Positions 45,001-53,966 of a stretch of 64,000 nt of DNA are shown here, in pieces; within the stretch, counting starts at the first letter, position 1, and each line of letters opens with the position of its first letter. A model generated the notes under the pieces. That model had not been told where the DNA came from and ran no database searches. It saw only the letters and a list, made by a program, of their open reading frames with translations. Position numbers and translations under genes: made by a program. Origin of the DNA: Acidobacteriota bacterium (lineage in GTDB: Bacteria; Acidobacteriota; Vicinamibacteria; Vicinamibacterales; UBA2999); the NCBI GenBank assembly GCA_030650395.1, contig JAUSDY010000021.1, forward strand, positions 48,489 through 112,488, in the 5' to 3' direction.

Positions 45001-47271
45001 GGCGGCGCCACGACCTGGTCGGACAACAGCCGCGAGAACCGGCTCACGCCGTTTTCGAATGATCCGGTCAGCGACCCCTCGGGCGAAGCGATCTACGTTC
45101 GAGACGACGACACCGCCACGGCGTGGTCGCCCACGCCGGGGCCGATGGTCCGCACGCCGAAGAGCGGCCGCTATTTGATCCGCCATTCCGCCGGCGTGTC
45201 GCGCTTCTCACACTCGACCCACGGCATTCATCACCAGCTCGAGGTGTTTGTCGACGCCGACGACCCGGTGAAGTACTCGAACCTCACGCTGGTCAACACC
45301 ACTCCGACACAGCGCCACTTGAGCATCTTCGCCTACAACGACTGGGTGCTCGGCCCGCCGCGCGACGGCGAGCAGCGCCACGTGATCACCGACTACGATC
45401 CGCATCGAGGGGCCGTGCTCGCGACCAACGCCTACAACGCGGATTTCGCCGGGCGCGTCGCGTTTGCGTCGGCCAGCGAGCGGCCGATCTCAGCGACCGG
45501 CAACCGGCGTTCGTTCATCGGCCGCAACGGCTCGATGGCGCTGCCGTCGGCGCTGAAGGACGACGGCCTGACCGGCGAGTTCGGCGCCGGGATGGACCCG
45601 TGCGCCGCGTTACAGATCCGCGTGATCCTGGCGCCGGGCGAGACCCGCAAGATCGCGTTCCTGCTCGGCGAGGGTCGCGACCTCGCGCACGCCCGCAGGC
45701 TGATCGACGTGCACGGCCAGCCCAAGTACGCCGTGGCCGCCCTCGAGAAGGTCCAGAAGTTCTGGGACCGGACCCTCAAGGCGATCAAGGTCCGCACGCC
45801 GGATGATTCGTTCGACACGATGATGAACCAGTGGCTGCTCTACCAGGACATCAGCAGCCGCTTGTGGACCCGCGCCGGCTATTACCAGCCGGGCGGCGCG
45901 TACGGGTTCCGCGATCAACTGCAGGATGTCATGGCGCTGTCGTTCGCGGCGCCGGCGCTGGCGCGCGAGCACATCCTGCGCGCGGCCGGGCGGCAGTTCG
46001 TGGAAGGCGACGTGCAGCACTGGTGGCACGAGCCGGCGGGCCGCGGGCTTCGCAGCCGCTGCTCGGATGACCTGCTGTGGCTGCCGTTCGCCGTGGCCGA
46101 ATACGTCCGCGCCACCGGCGACACCGGCGTGCTCGACGAGCAGGTGCCATTCCTGACCGGCGCGCCGCTGCCCGATCACGAACCGGAGATGTACGACCTG
46201 CCGCAGGTGTCGGCGGAAGCCGGCACGGTGTTCGAGCATTGCCGCCGCGCCATCGACCGCGGCATCACCAGCGGCGTCCACGGACTGCCGCTGATCGGCG
46301 CCGGCGACTGGAACGACGGCATGAACCGCGTCGGCCACGAAGGCCGCGGCGAGAGCACGTGGCTCGGGTTCTTCATCTACACGGTGCTGAATGACTTCAT
46401 GCCGCTCTGCGACAGCCGCGGCGACCGCGCGCTTGCGGCGCGCTACCGGCAGACGGCGCGGCAGCTCGCGGCGAAGCTCGAAGAAGCGTGGGACGGTGAA
46501 TGGTACCGCCGCGGTTACTACGACAACGGCACCCCGCTTGGATCGGCGCAGAACGACGAATGCAAGATCGATTCGATCTCGCAGTCGTGGGCGATGCTCT
46601 CGGGCGCCGTGCCCGCGCGGTTTGCCGAGCGCGCGATGGATGCGGTCCGCGCCTACCTGATCGCGCGGCAGTCGCGGATCATCCCGCTGCTGACGCCGGC
46701 GTTCGATCACTCGGCGCAGGACCCCGGCTACATCAAGGGCTATCCGCCGGGCATCCGCGAGAACGGCGGCCAGTACACGCACGCCGCGGTCTGGGTGGTG
46801 ATGGCAATCGCCAAGCTGGGCAGCGGCGATGAGGCCACTGAGCTGTTCCACATGATCAACCCGGTCAATCACACCCGCACGCCCGCGGACGTGGCGCGCT
46901 ACCGCATCGAGCCGTACGTGATGGCCGGCGATGTCTACTCGCGCGATGCGCATGCCGGGCGCGGCGGCTGGAGCTGGTACACCGGATCAGCCGGCTGGAT
47001 GTACCGCGCCGGCCTCGAAAGCATTCTCGGCCTGCGCCGCCGCGGCGACACCTTCGTGATCGATCCGTGCGTGCCCTCGTCGTGGTCGCAGTATTCGATC
47101 TCGTGGCAGCATCACTCGACCTGCTACGAGATCGCCGTCAGCAACCCGAACCACGTTTGGAAGGGCGTCATGAGCGCCGAGCTCGACGGCGCGCCGGTCG
47201 ATCACATGGCGATTCCTCTCGTTGACGATGGCAAGACCCATCACGTCAAGATCGTGCTCGGGCGGAAATAA
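39079..47271 (+). CDS. ndvB: cyclic beta-1,2-glucan synthase (GT84-GH94 multidomain)
   Basis: A giant protein (about 2650-2730 aa) that polymerises and cyclises beta-1,2-glucan. The family N-terminus is present upstream of the first normal start: reading back from GTG 39313, codons continue to a stop at 39070 and encode [24 protein letters not shown]...[16 protein letters not shown], but this stretch has no ATG, GTG or TTG. I set a tentative CTG at 39079, with AGGGG 3-8 nt before it. Domains: helical N-term, GT84 ([47 protein letters not shown]), membrane segments, a cyclisation domain, and C-terminal GH94-like phosphorylase repeats ([11 protein letters not shown]). Confidence 0.88.
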   Translation: MFFHSWRVEDRQGNRPFREELLSAERLEERALALAASLTVDPSGRRRARSIYPRLTDNARALRHAYRTLAHDVRSGAFVTPATEWFLDNFHLISSEIIEVRENLPRNYYDELPPLAGRQAGEARIYAIAVELLRHSDSRLELPQLQRFLNSYQRVAPLTIGELWAWPSMLKLALIENLRRLADEILDSRSGRRAADTFVSRIDEGPQDGAIAIAPDAHDAYIVQMLHRAREYDVRRSPLRAALEAHLIARNTVAEEVVRVEHQRQATSQASVANAITSLRLCATSDWRQYVESVSLVDNVLRRDPAGVYARMDFLSRDRQRQAVEDLAETSGEAQIRVALKAVETARQQAAVTPHQAAAAHVGYHLVGRGREALEIELAYRPKLEQWFRRFVVAHATAIYLGAILVLTAALVGGGAYYAWHMGGPLVAQIIAALLLLIPASELAIAIVQKLVAINIPPQRLQRLDLTEGVPDDSKTMVVIPTLLASEDGVKTLLEHLEVVAIGNIDPHIHFAILSDFLDAPQAAMPEDEALLATARHGIEALNSRLSGDRGPKFLLFHRDRLWNPRERTWMGWERKRGKLEEFNRLLRGATDTSFSTQVGPLEILPAIRYCITLDSDTQLPRHAARELIGIIAHPLNRPVLDPDSKLVVEGYGILQPRVSVTMASAAGSLFARTYAGHTGVDPYTTAVSDVYQDLFGEGIYTGKGLYDVDAFHASLEGRVPENALLSHDLFEGVHARTALVTDVEVVDDYPSSVLAHAKRQHRWVRGDWQILWWLFPYVPTRDGIQRNRLPLISRWKILDNLRRSLVAPALVALLLAGWTVMPGTPSAWTSMALGAIVFPVLARLLQLLGGPPRAQGWSVFIRGFIEDLQADLARVLLQLTFLAHQAWDMLHAVGLTLARLVTANSRLLQWETAAAVAQRTATTRTRTFFAAMMASPIIGGAGLLLVSIVHPPALVAASPILLAWILAPVIAFELSRPVPSSRPQLTLEDRDYLRMVARKTWDYFDTFVTEEHHWLPPDNVQIDPDGRVAARTSPTNIAMALLSTMAAHDLEFIGTDSMIERFELTLTTVEKLDHFEGHLLNWYDTRTLAPLPARYVSTVDSGNLAGALLAVSAGLRALAKDLAQTGGRDETTAQLESLAFRASRIFDAMDFRFLYDKKRRLFSIGYRLADIDTVPRLDPSYYDLLASEARLASFVAIAKGDVPELHWFHLGRLITSVRGAPVLLSWSATQFEYLMPQLLMRNYPDTLLDVSNRMAVQRQIDYAVTRGTPWGMSESAYTSVDRLGNYQYKAFGVPGLGLKRGLGDELVVAPYATALAAAVDPVRATRNLRKLADIGMFGEFGFFESIDYTDRGTDDTHKPGQGTIVRAFFAHHAGMTLVALANAVLGDRMIDRFHADSRVQATELLLQERIPRQQPITEPRPLDEMLVTSPSAGAPLRRYRTPHTVFPHAQFLSNGKYVAAVTNAGGGGSFCDRMAVTRSRQDGTCDPGSHFIYLRDIRSGSVWSPTFHPTRREPESYAATFQPDKAIYESRNEQLWARLEVAVAPEHDVEVRYLQLINHSDRVREIDITSYVEIVLTQMRDDYAHPAFGKLFIETEYLPERSALLCHRRPRDSRETGTWAMHVMSLEGRPQGPLEWETDRARFIGRGRTLENPVSMDGRPLSGTTGFVLDPILSLRQRVRLQAGESVRICFATGVAPDRETAKALAQTYHDASTAPRTFSLALAHAQSICRHMDISNDEAVQFERLASRVIGGDGSLRARADMLAANELGQSSLWPHGISGDLPIFLVRVVDDELGIVREALEAQEYWRLKGLKADLVILNEHPISYIDEAQSRLTSLLDDGPWRMWKHQPGGAFLLRTDVMGQAERHLFLAAARAVLETSRGDLRAHLARPPLAPIATIPLAPTLAELSGVEPPAWPSMAVSAPNMTLRNGLGGFADNGCTYAIVLEGDQETPAPWANMISNPRFGTVLSASGGATTWSDNSRENRLTPFSNDPVSDPSGEAIYVRDDDTATAWSPTPGPMVRTPKSGRYLIRHSAGVSRFSHSTHGIHHQLEVFVDADDPVKYSNLTLVNTTPTQRHLSIFAYNDWVLGPPRDGEQRHVITDYDPHRGAVLATNAYNADFAGRVAFASASERPISATGNRRSFIGRNGSMALPSALKDDGLTGEFGAGMDPCAALQIRVILAPGETRKIAFLLGEGRDLAHARRLIDVHGQPKYAVAALEKVQKFWDRTLKAIKVRTPDDSFDTMMNQWLLYQDISSRLWTRAGYYQPGGAYGFRDQLQDVMALSFAAPALAREHILRAAGRQFVEGDVQHWWHEPAGRGLRSRCSDDLLWLPFAVAEYVRATGDTGVLDEQVPFLTGAPLPDHEPEMYDLPQVSAEAGTVFEHCRRAIDRGITSGVHGLPLIGAGDWNDGMNRVGHEGRGESTWLGFFIYTVLNDFMPLCDSRGDRALAARYRQTARQLAAKLEEAWDGEWYRRGYYDNGTPLGSAQNDECKIDSISQSWAMLSGAVPARFAERAMDAVRAYLIARQSRIIPLLTPAFDHSAQDPGYIKGYPPGIRENGGQYTHAAVWVVMAIAKLGSGDEATELFHMINPVNHTRTPADVARYRIEPYVMAGDVYSRDAHAGRGGWSWYTGSAGWMYRAGLESILGLRRRGDTFVIDPCVPSSWSQYSISWQHHSTCYEIAVSNPNHVWKGVMSAELDGAPVDHMAIPLVDDGKTHHVKIVLGRK

Positions 47272-47441
47272 GTTGAAAGTTGAAAGTTGAAAGTTGAAAG
47301 TTGCAGTTAACAGTTCAGTTTCAAGTGGAGTTGAAAGTTACGCTGATCGCACATCGCAACTTGAAACTTGAAACTTCGAACTGAACTTCCAACTTCCAAC
47401 TTCCAACTTCCAACTTCCAACTTTCAACTTTCAACTTTCAA
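47272..47441. repeat. inverted 7-nt array (GTTGAAA / TTTCAAC), locus F1
   Basis: GTTGAAA units begin right after the ndvB stop; inverted units (TTCCAAC, TTTCAAC) run up to the cupin gene stop. A second copy of the family is at 50413. Right edge motif CAACTAGAC is shared by both. Confidence 0.9.
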
Positions 47442-47771
47442 CTAGACCACCGACCTGTAGTCGTCTCTGGCAGGCGCAAACGCATCGAGCACACGGCATG
47501 CGGTGACGCCGCGGCCGGAGTGCCGCGCATCCGGCGGAATCACGAACACGGTGCCGGGCTTCAGCCGATGCACCGTCCCCTCAACGACTAGTTCGAGCTC
47601 GCCCTCGAGCACGGTGACAATCTGCTCGTGCGGATGCTGATGCTCCGGGAACGTCGCCCCGGCATCGACCTCGACCCAGGAATGGGTGACGCGATCGGTG
47701 TGAATCAATCGGGCACGAAGGCCGGGGAAGATCTCGCGGACGGGAAGGGTATCGACGATGACTAGCGGCAT
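47442..47771 (-). CDS. cupin-domain protein
   Basis: A 109-aa single cupin fold. Motif 1: PEHQHPHEQIVTVLEGELEL (His53, His55, Glu59 type metal ligands); motif 2: GTVFVIPPDARHSG (His). Small cupins of this sort bind sugars or metals, or act as dioxygenases. The stop codon is at the edge of the 7-nt array. Function cannot be told. Confidence 0.85.
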   Translation of the reverse strand: MPLVIVDTLPVREIFPGLRARLIHTDRVTHSWVEVDAGATFPEHQHPHEQIVTVLEGELELVVEGTVHRLKPGTVFVIPPDARHSGRGVTACRVLDAFAPARDDYRSVV

Positions 47772-47784
47772 CCGGCCATCATAC

Positions 47785-47832
47785 GAGGGCTTGAGGGCTT
47801 GAGGGCGTGAGGGCTTAAGGGCGTGAGGGCTT
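47785..47832. repeat. 8-nt tandem array (GAGGGCTT)
   Basis: Six units of GAGGGCTT or variant. The GNAT gene's stop codon falls inside it. Reverse complement of the array at 3259-3298. Confidence 0.8.
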
Positions 47833-48126
47833 GAGCTGTGCGCTCATCGCGGGATCGCGCTGGATGACCATCCGCGCGTACGAACAAATCGGGACGACTG
47901 TTTGATCGGTTTCCTTCGCCCAGTTCACCGCGGCTTCGACCAGCTTGCGGCCGAGGCCGGTCCCGCGCAGCTGCGGATCGACTTCAACGTATTCGATCCG
48001 CAGGATGTTGGCGTCGGGGCGGGTGAACTCGAGCGAGCCCAGCCGTTTTCCGTCAACCCGCAGCACAAACTCGTGCACACCGTTCAGCTCTTCGCGCGCC
48101 ACGACGGCGCCGGTTTCTTCAGCCAT
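47815..48126 (-). CDS. small GNAT-family acetyltransferase
   Basis: A 103-aa protein. The start at 48126 (MAEETGAVVAREELNGVHEFVLRVDG) is chosen since longer readings begin in a different composition. Acetyl-CoA loop VDPQLRGTGLGRKLVEAAVNWAKE matches (R/Q)-x-x-G-x-G/A. The short form (no N-terminal strands) resembles YjdJ-type acetyltransferases. The C-terminus is cut by the 8-nt array (QLKPSRP then stop). Confidence 0.8.
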   Translation of the reverse strand: MAEETGAVVAREELNGVHEFVLRVDGKRLGSLEFTRPDANILRIEYVEVDPQLRGTGLGRKLVEAAVNWAKETDQTVVPICSYARMVIQRDPAMSAQLKPSRP

Positions 48127-48249
48127 GTTGAATTGTGCTGCAAAACGAAGGCCGGGGACGAGGGGAAACAGCACCGGTAAACAGAATCGGAGGGCCGCAG
48201 TAAAGTTGTCTGGATGCGCCTTCGTTACCTGCCGCTGACAGTGATCTGA

Positions 48250-48480
48250 AGGCCCCGGAGCGGCAGGAGAACTTTGAGGGCAACCTCGGCGGCACGATCG
48301 TGCCCGAGAAGCTCTCGTTCTCGGCATTCTTCGGCGGCCGCCGCCAGTACGACACGCCGGTGGCCACCTTCACGACCGCGGCCGGCAAGCAGTCGGCGCG
48401 ACGTTCAGAAGGAATACGAGCGCATGACAGCGCTCGGCGTCGTCTTCAAGCAGCCCCGACGAAGATGGGCTCCAGCGACC
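48250..48480 (+). pseudogene. fragments of a TonB-dependent receptor and a VOC/glyoxalase protein
   Basis: One frame over 48264-48400 reads NFEGNLGGTIVPEKLSFSAFFGG...YDTPVATFTT, a barrel piece of a TonB-dependent receptor. It passes with a frame change near 48400 into VQKEYERMTALGVVFKQ, a C-terminal piece of a VOC (glyoxalase) protein, which then loses frame (one base short in KQPPTKMG). Neither has a start or a proper end. Decayed genes joined together. Confidence 0.55.
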
Positions 48481-48543
48481 CGCTGGCCCCTCCTTTGCAC
48501 TGAAGGCCAAAGGCCCGATGTTGGGCCTTTCGAGGGTAACCGC

Positions 48544-49206
48544 ATGTCGTATGTACGTCTTTCACTCGGCACACTCGCACTCGGATTGCTCACCGTCGCG
48601 GCCGCCGGCTCGATCGCCACGGCTGAGGCGGCGCAGAAGGGCGCCATCAAGGATGGCTGGCTGGTCACGAAACTGCACTCGCTGTTCGTCAATGAAGACG
48701 CGCTGAGCGGCAGCAACATCGACGTCGACGTCAAGGCGGGGCTCGTCACGCTGCAGGGCACGGTCCCGAACGAAGCCGCCCGCGGCCGCGCTATCGCCAT
48801 CGTCAAGGGCGCCGACGGCGTCAAGGGCGTGACCGATCAGCTACGCGTAGCGCCGGAGCACCGCGGCATCGACGACAAGGCCGCCGACAAGGCGAAGGCC
48901 GCGGGCCGCAAGACCGCCAACGCCGCCGAGAAGGCCGCCGACAAGACGGTCGCCGGCGCCAAGAAGACCGGCCGGGCCATTGACGACGGCTGGATCAAGT
49001 CGAAAATCTACGCGCAGTACATGGCCGACTGGAACGACATCCTCGACGACAGCAACATCGACGTCGATGTCGACAACAACATGGTCACCCTGAACGGCAC
49101 GGTGAAGTCGGCCGCGGCCAAGGCCAGGGCCGTCTCGATCGCCAAGAGCACCGACGGCGTGAAGGGCGTGAAAGACCTGCTCAAGGTCGGCACGACCACC
49201 CGCTAA
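48544..49206 (+). CDS. secreted protein with two BON domains
   Basis: A 220-aa protein with a signal peptide (ATAEAAQ, about residue 30). The two BON domains (about 33-100 and 145-215) share SNIDVDVKAGLVTLQGTV and SNIDVDVDNNMVTLNGTV; between them lies an Ala/Lys-rich linker (DKAADKAKAAGRKTANAAEKAADK). BON proteins sit in the periplasm and bind membranes or other envelope proteins (OsmY-like). The tandem design suggests recent domain duplication. Confidence 0.88.
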   Translation: MSYVRLSLGTLALGLLTVAAAGSIATAEAAQKGAIKDGWLVTKLHSLFVNEDALSGSNIDVDVKAGLVTLQGTVPNEAARGRAIAIVKGADGVKGVTDQLRVAPEHRGIDDKAADKAKAAGRKTANAAEKAADKTVAGAKKTGRAIDDGWIKSKIYAQYMADWNDILDDSNIDVDVDNNMVTLNGTVKSAAAKARAVSIAKSTDGVKGVKDLLKVGTTTR

Positions 49207-49225
49207 GCAGACGAATCGGCTCCGA

Positions 49226-49265
49226 TCCCGGCGCCGGGGACCCCTGAAGGTTCCCGGCGCCGGGA
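49226..49265. repeat. paired CCCGGCGCCGGG palindromes
   Basis: Two copies of CCCGGCGCCGGG 11 nt apart, able to pair as one larger hairpin. No T run follows, so it is a doubtful terminator. Confidence 0.55.
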
Positions 49266-49305
49266 CCGATAAATGAGTGGACCACCCTCATCAGGGAGCC
49301 GAACC

Positions 49306-50412
49306 ATGACCGCCTTCGCCAGAGCGCTGGCCTTCGCCACGACCGTCGCCTTCGTCATCTCGATCGCGGCTGCGGCTCAAGAGCAAGTGAGCCGGATGAC
49401 CGGGCGAATCACCGACGGCTCGGGCGGCGCGCTGCCGGGCGTCACGATTACCATCACCTCGCCGCGCCTGTCACGCACCGTCACGATCGTCACCGACGGC
49501 GCGGGCCGGTTCCTTTCTCCCGCGCTGCCATCAGACACCTACGGCCTCACGTTCGTGCTTGCCGGTTTCGAGACGCGCACCAGCGCAGGTGTGTTCGTGA
49601 AGCCGGGCGAGGTCGTGATTGTCGATCAGCAAATGGGGCTCGCCTCGGTCGCTGAAACGGTTGAGGTCGTCGCACCCGCGCCTCCTCCACCGCCTCCGGC
49701 GCCGGCGCCGCCGATCGAATTGCCGAAGCGCGCGAAACCCAAGGCCGTGCCGAAAGAACAGCTCGCGACGGTGTGTGGCCCCGAGCAAGCGGCCGGCCCG
49801 AGCCTGGCGCTCGGCCAGATCGTGGCGCATCGCGACGATTCGAAGCGGCAGCTCTACGGCAACGGCGATGCTCTGGTGATCGACGTCGGCACCAACCTCG
49901 GCGTGGCCATGGGCCAGAACTTTGTCGTCCGCCGCCGATTCCGCTTCGGCGACAGGGACGTGCCGCTGAAGCTCGCCACGTTCGGCGAGCAGACCGCGGG
50001 GTTGATCCAGGTTGTCGAGACGAGTCGGGAGAACTCAACCGCGGTCGTCGTCTACCTGTGCGGTGAGTTGTATGCCGGCGATCTCGTGGAGGCGTTCGAC
50101 GCGTTACCGATCGTGATCACGCAGGACACCGGCGTCGCGCAGTTCGACTCACCCGCGCGGATCGTCTTCGGCGAGCACGGCCAGATCATGGGCTCGCCCG
50201 GGCGGCTCATGGTGATCGACAAAGGCCTGACGTGGGGCGCGCGGCGCGGCGGGCAGATCACCATCTTCCGGCGCTCGCTCGGCGGCGAAGGCGCCATCAC
50301 GAACATCGGTTCCGCCGTCATCGTCGCGGTCAACGCCGACACCTCTACCATCCGCATTGAGCGGGCGATCGACGCGATTTCCGTCGGCGACAGCGTCGCG
50401 TTACACAGATAG
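49306..50412 (+). CDS. secreted protein: carboxypeptidase-regulatory-like domain plus polyproline linker and beta-rich C-terminus
   Basis: A 368-aa protein. Signal peptide to about 25 (IAAAAQ). Residues 26-120 are a CarboxypepD-regulatory-like fold (GRITDGSGGALPGVTITITSP, TYGLTFVLAGFETRTSAGV), like the first domain of the TonB-dependent receptors. A Pro linker (APAPPPPPPAPAPP) joins it to a beta-rich domain (GDALVIDVGTNLGVAMGQNFVVRR) of unknown fold. The start at 49306 has GGGAG upstream. Not a receptor, since no barrel is present. Confidence 0.75.
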   Translation: MTAFARALAFATTVAFVISIAAAAQEQVSRMTGRITDGSGGALPGVTITITSPRLSRTVTIVTDGAGRFLSPALPSDTYGLTFVLAGFETRTSAGVFVKPGEVVIVDQQMGLASVAETVEVVAPAPPPPPPAPAPPIELPKRAKPKAVPKEQLATVCGPEQAAGPSLALGQIVAHRDDSKRQLYGNGDALVIDVGTNLGVAMGQNFVVRRRFRFGDRDVPLKLATFGEQTAGLIQVVETSRENSTAVVVYLCGELYAGDLVEAFDALPIVITQDTGVAQFDSPARIVFGEHGQIMGSPGRLMVIDKGLTWGARRGGQITIFRRSLGGEGAITNIGSAVIVAVNADTSTIRIERAIDAISVGDSVALHR

Positions 50413-50511
50413 GCGACAAGTTGAAAGTTGAAAGTTGGAAGTTGTAAGTTTCAGTTTTGAGTTCAGTTAGAACTGAAACTTTGAACTTTCAACTTTCAAC
50501 TTTCAACTAGA
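50413..50511. repeat. inverted 7-nt array (GTTGAAA / TTTCAAC), locus F2
   Basis: GTTGAAA, GTTGGAA, GTTGTAA units then ACTTTCAACTTTCAACTTTC. Ends with CAACTAGAC, as in F1. Between two plus-strand genes. Confidence 0.85.
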
Positions 50512-50519
50512 CTGGTGAC

Positions 50520-50954
50520 ATGCTCCTTTTACTGTGGCTGTTTTTGGCGTTCGTGGATCAACAAGAGACCCGCCCGGTCCCAAAGGATTCAATGGCTGTG
50601 GAAGCGCGTGGCTGCCTCAAAGGCCGCGTGTTCACCGCGACCTCGCCCATCGAGCATGAAGGCGCGCTGCGCGGTCCCGATATCAGCGGCAAGCACTTTC
50701 GCATCAACGGCAAGAAGGACCTGATCAATCAGGTCAAGCAGCACGACGGCCACCTGGTAGAAATCACGGGCGTCGTACGCAAGGCCGACCTGTCAAACGA
50801 AGGCGTCGGCTTCAAGGTGGGCGGCGCGCGTGTCGTGATCGGCGCGCAGGGCAGCAATCCGGCCGCACCCCGAAACACCCCGACCGCGCCGATGATGCCG
50901 ACGATGGACGCGTTGACGCTGGTGTTCGTGCAGCAGCGCTGTCCTCTTCAGTAA
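50520..50954 (+). CDS. hypothetical OB-fold-like periplasmic protein (144 aa)
   Basis: Starts with a short hydrophobic stretch (MLLLLWLFLAF) that could be a signal or anchor. Body: VEARGCLKGRVFTA, FRINGKKDLINQVKQHDGHLVEITGVVRKADL, a pattern common in small OB-fold (BOF-like) periplasmic proteins in Acidobacteria. Ends in VFVQQRCPLQ. Name and partner unknown. Confidence 0.6.
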   Translation: MLLLLWLFLAFVDQQETRPVPKDSMAVEARGCLKGRVFTATSPIEHEGALRGPDISGKHFRINGKKDLINQVKQHDGHLVEITGVVRKADLSNEGVGFKVGGARVVIGAQGSNPAAPRNTPTAPMMPTMDALTLVFVQQRCPLQ

Positions 50955-50960
50955 CTGTTA

Positions 50961-50989
50961 GCTCTGAACTCTGAACTCTGAACTCTTCT
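50961..50989. repeat. 7-nt tandem array (CTCTGAA)
   Basis: Four units of CTCTGAA, ending at the PBP1A stop codon (50988-50990). One-sided. Confidence 0.7.
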
Positions 50990-52997
50990 AGCGTCCGAGC
51001 GAGAAGATCCGTCCCCAGAAGCCGCGCTTTTTTTCTCCGCCCGCCTCGGCCACCATCGCTAGCCGATCGTCGTCGATGCCGCGCGGGCGCGCGACCCAGC
51101 GCACCGCGTCGCCCTTGGTCGCGCTCGTCATGAATCGCGCCCACATCGGCACCGCCAGCTCAGACGCATACCCGGCGCGACGGATCGATCGCGGGTGATC
51201 GAAGCCGACCCAGACGCCGGTGACCAGCCGGGGCGTGAAGCCCACGAACCACGCATCGTAATAATCGTTGGTGGTGCCGGTCTTGCCGCCCGCCGGCCGC
51301 GTGAATCCGTATCGTCGCACGGCGGATCCGGTGCCGGCATCGACCACGCCCTTGAGCATGTCCGCCATCAGATACGCGGTCACCGGCTTGATCGCCCGCC
51401 GCGGCTTCTCGCCATTCTCGAACAGCACCGTGCCGTCGCGATCGACGACGCGGCGAATCAGCCAGGGCCGGGAGACGAGTCCGCCGTTGGCGAAGGCGCC
51501 GTAGGCGGAGGTGATCGCGGCGAGCGTCACTTCACCGGACCCGAGCGCAATCGACGGCACGCTCGGAAGGCCATCGAAGCCGAAGGACTTGGCGACCTGC
51601 ATCGTCTTGCGCAAGCCGACTTCGCCCAGCAGCTTCACCGCCGCGCGATTGCTCGAGACGCGCAAGCCCTCGCGTAGCGTCAGCTCCGCCTCGAACGAAT
51701 GCTCGTCGTCCGGCGTCCACGACGTGTTGGCCACCTCGAAGGGTTCGTCGAGATTGTCGAGCGTGTCGTCGGGGCTGTAGCCGGCTTCGATGGCGGCGGC
51801 ATAGACAAACGGTTTGAAGGCCGACCCGGGCTGGCGCCGCGCCTGCGTCGCGCGATCGTACGAGCTGCGGTCGAAGTCGCGGCCGCCGACCAGCGCGCGC
51901 ACCGCTCCCGATGCCGGATCGATTGCAATCAACGCCGCCTGGAGTGGATCTGAGGAAACGCTCGCCCCCCGACTTGTCCCCCGAAGCGCGTCGCGCGAAG
52001 GCGGAAGCGCACCGCGCGAAGGGGGGGCTTTCACGGTGAGCGTGCGATCGATCTCGGCGAGGCTTTTCTGAACGGCGGCTTCCGCAGCCTGCTGCATCGG
52101 CAGGTCGATGGTGGTGTAGACCTGCAGTCCGCCCTCCGAAACGCGCTCCGATCCGAACTGCTGCACGAGCTGTTGTTTGACTTCGTCCTTGAAGTAGCGG
52201 CCGTGCGGCTCGCCGGCGCGCAGTCCGTCGCGGATGTACACAGGCGCCTTGATGGCGTCGCGATACTCAGCTTCGGTGATCGCCTTGTTGTCGAGCATGG
52301 CGCGCAGCACGACGGCCTGCCTCGCCTCCGCCTTCTCGGCACTCACCGTCGGCGCGTAGGCCGACGGCGCTTTCAGCAGTCCGGCCAGGAGCGCGGCTTC
52401 CCCGAGCGACAGGTTGGATGCGCTGTTGTCGAAGAAACCACGCGACGCGGCCTCGGCGCCGTAGAGGCCGTCGCCGAAATAGACCTTGTTCAGATACAGC
52501 TCGAGGATTTCCTCTTTCGTGAAGTGCCGCTCGAGCTGCATGGCGAAGAGCATTTCCTTCACCTTGCGGCGCAGTGTTTTTTCGCGGCCCACGCTCTGGC
52601 GGGCGAGCTGCTGCGTGATGGTGCTGCCACCCTGCACGGCCGATCCGGCCCGTAGCACGGCGAGCGCGGACCCGGCGATGCGGATCGGGTCGAAGCCGTC
52701 GTGCTCGAAGAACCGGCGATCCTCGATCGCAATCACTGCCTGCACCAGCCGGGGCGACAGTTCCGAAAGCGGGACTTCGATCCGGTGTTCCTTGGCGATG
52801 GTAAAAACTGCGTGGTCGTCCTTGTCAAAAAGGACACTGGCGCGCGCCATCTCGCTGAAGGCGCGCAGCTCGTCGCGGCCGGGCATGCTCGCGACCAGAT
52901 CGACAAAAATCCACGCAAAAACCAAGACGATGCCCGCGATGGCGCCAAGAAGGAGGCGCGTCGGGACCGAAAGGGACTGAAGGAAGCGCAGCCGCAT
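50988..52997 (-). CDS. class A penicillin-binding protein (PBP1A type)
   Basis: A 669-aa bifunctional peptidoglycan synthase. One N-terminal membrane helix (about 14-36). GT51 glycosyltransferase with EDRRFFEHDGFDP (Glu92), QGGSTITQQLAR. Transpeptidase with SAFK (nucleophile Ser), SSNRAAVK and KTGTTND. Residues of about 321-347 (PPSRGALPPSRDALRG...) in the linker between the domains are encoded by a repeat that also occurs at 61020-61052. The length is near the family norm for short PBP1A proteins. Confidence 0.94.
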   Translation of the reverse strand: MRLRFLQSLSVPTRLLLGAIAGIVLVFAWIFVDLVASMPGRDELRAFSEMARASVLFDKDDHAVFTIAKEHRIEVPLSELSPRLVQAVIAIEDRRFFEHDGFDPIRIAGSALAVLRAGSAVQGGSTITQQLARQSVGREKTLRRKVKEMLFAMQLERHFTKEEILELYLNKVYFGDGLYGAEAASRGFFDNSASNLSLGEAALLAGLLKAPSAYAPTVSAEKAEARQAVVLRAMLDNKAITEAEYRDAIKAPVYIRDGLRAGEPHGRYFKDEVKQQLVQQFGSERVSEGGLQVYTTIDLPMQQAAEAAVQKSLAEIDRTLTVKAPPSRGALPPSRDALRGTSRGASVSSDPLQAALIAIDPASGAVRALVGGRDFDRSSYDRATQARRQPGSAFKPFVYAAAIEAGYSPDDTLDNLDEPFEVANTSWTPDDEHSFEAELTLREGLRVSSNRAAVKLLGEVGLRKTMQVAKSFGFDGLPSVPSIALGSGEVTLAAITSAYGAFANGGLVSRPWLIRRVVDRDGTVLFENGEKPRRAIKPVTAYLMADMLKGVVDAGTGSAVRRYGFTRPAGGKTGTTNDYYDAWFVGFTPRLVTGVWVGFDHPRSIRRAGYASELAVPMWARFMTSATKGDAVRWVARPRGIDDDRLAMVAEAGGEKKRGFWGRIFSLGR
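51961..52033. repeat. GC-rich repeat inside PBP1A gene (CCGCCTTCGCGCGA type)
   Basis: On the minus strand it reads TTCCGCCTTCGCGCGACGCG then CTTCGGGGGACAAGT, which matches the middle of the element at 61006-61066. In frame in the linker of PBP1A. Confidence 0.65.
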
Positions 52998-53031
52998 TCC
53001 AACCTCTGTTGCAACCGTTATGCCAGCTTAC

Positions 53032-53059
53032 GTAGAGGCGGGTCTTTAGACCCGCCTGA
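53032..53059. repeat. REP-like hairpin (GAGGCGGGTCT stem)
   Basis: GTAGAGGCGGGTCTTTAGAC then CCGCCT. Central CTTTAG. Stands between the divergent PBP1A and DinB starts. Confidence 0.8.
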
Positions 53060-53077
53060 CGTGCGCTAGACTTCGCC

Positions 53078-53596
53078 ATGGCTGAAACGCCTGCACAATA
53101 CACGGCGCGAATGCTCGGCCTGGCCGGCGATCGTGATCCGTGGACGGCACTCGCCGCGACGCCCGCGCGCCTGCAGTCGCTGCTCGCCGGCGCGACGCCG
53201 CGCGAGCTGGCCTGGACGTCGTCGCCGGCGCGATGGTCGATCACGCAGATCGTGGCGCACCTGGCCGACGCCGAGCTCGTGGGCGCGTGGCGCATCCGTT
53301 CGGTGCTGGCGGCAGACGGCATCGCGCTGCAATCGTTCGATCAGAACGAGTGGGCGGCGGCGTTCACATACGAACACGCAGATGCCGCGGCCGCGGCGAC
53401 GTTGTTCGGCGTGTTACGGATGTCGACGTTGGCGCTGCTAAGAACGGTGGATCCCGAACGGCTCGAACATGCCGGCATGCACGCCGAGCGCGGACGCGAG
53501 AGCATCGGCCACATCATGCGGATGTATACCGGGCACGACCTGAATCACCTCGGCCAGATCGAGCGGCTGCTGGAAGAAGCGCGGCGCAAGACGTAG
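53078..53596 (+). CDS. DinB-family protein
   Basis: A 172-aa four-helix metal-binding protein. The three metal ligands are visible: His61 (QIVAHLADAE), His153 and His157 (GHDLNHLGQIE). DinB/YfiT proteins are often thiol transferases or dehalogenases that use bacillithiol or similar. The substrate is not known. It starts 18 nt after a REP-like hairpin. Confidence 0.9.
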   Translation: MAETPAQYTARMLGLAGDRDPWTALAATPARLQSLLAGATPRELAWTSSPARWSITQIVAHLADAELVGAWRIRSVLAADGIALQSFDQNEWAAAFTYEHADAAAAATLFGVLRMSTLALLRTVDPERLEHAGMHAERGRESIGHIMRMYTGHDLNHLGQIERLLEEARRKT

Positions 53597-53614
53597 GGCG
53601 CGCCGAACACGAAC

Positions 53615-53642
53615 GTAGGGCACCCCTTTAGGGGGTGCCTAC
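53615..53642. repeat. REP-like hairpin (GTAGGGCACCCC stem)
   Basis: GTAGGGCACCCC-TTTAG-GGGGTGCCTAC, a near-perfect palindrome. The stop codon of the minus-strand gene 53639-53935 is its final TAG. Acts at a convergent junction. Confidence 0.85.
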
Positions 53643-53935
53643 TTCGCCAGCTGTATTTCAACCGCGACGAGATCGAACATGTCGTGGCCGAGCGCGTCGA
53701 CCACGACGCTTCGTCCGGCCTTGAGCTCCGACCGCACCACCGTCTTCTTGTTGCGCGTGACGCGCGTTTTCGCATCCATGTCGATCTCGTAGGTCTGCCC
53801 ATCGGCCGCCTTGACGTCGAGCTGCGTGGCCTGCACCTTGACCACGGTTCCGACGATGCGGAATTTTTCGTGGGCCGAGAGGCGCACCACTCCAAGCAAC
53901 AGCAGGGCCGCTAGAACGAATCCGCGCCGGGTCAT
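53639..53935 (-). CDS. small secreted protein, OB-like (98 aa)
   Basis: Signal peptide (MTRRGFVLAALLLLGVVRLSA) followed by HEKFRIVGTVVKVQATQLDVKAADGQTYEIDMDAKTRV, a single OB-like domain in the manner of DUF5666 or a NirD-like fold. It starts 31 nt from the divergent HupE/UreJ gene, with a shared promoter region. Possibly involved in metal or redox handling, by position only. Confidence 0.65.
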   Translation of the reverse strand: MTRRGFVLAALLLLGVVRLSAHEKFRIVGTVVKVQATQLDVKAADGQTYEIDMDAKTRVTRNKKTVVRSELKAGRSVVVDALGHDMFDLVAVEIQLAK

Positions 53936-53966
53936 AAGGCAATCTTAGTAGAATCGAAGCGTTTCG

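Noticed and set aside
47272..47441. Possible CRISPR array
   Set aside because: Units are 7 nt with no spacers, and the two arms are inverted. No cas genes. The same holds for all other arrays in the window.
49226..49265. Rho-independent terminator after the BON gene
   Set aside because: Strong hairpin but no T tract; listed only as a palindrome pair.
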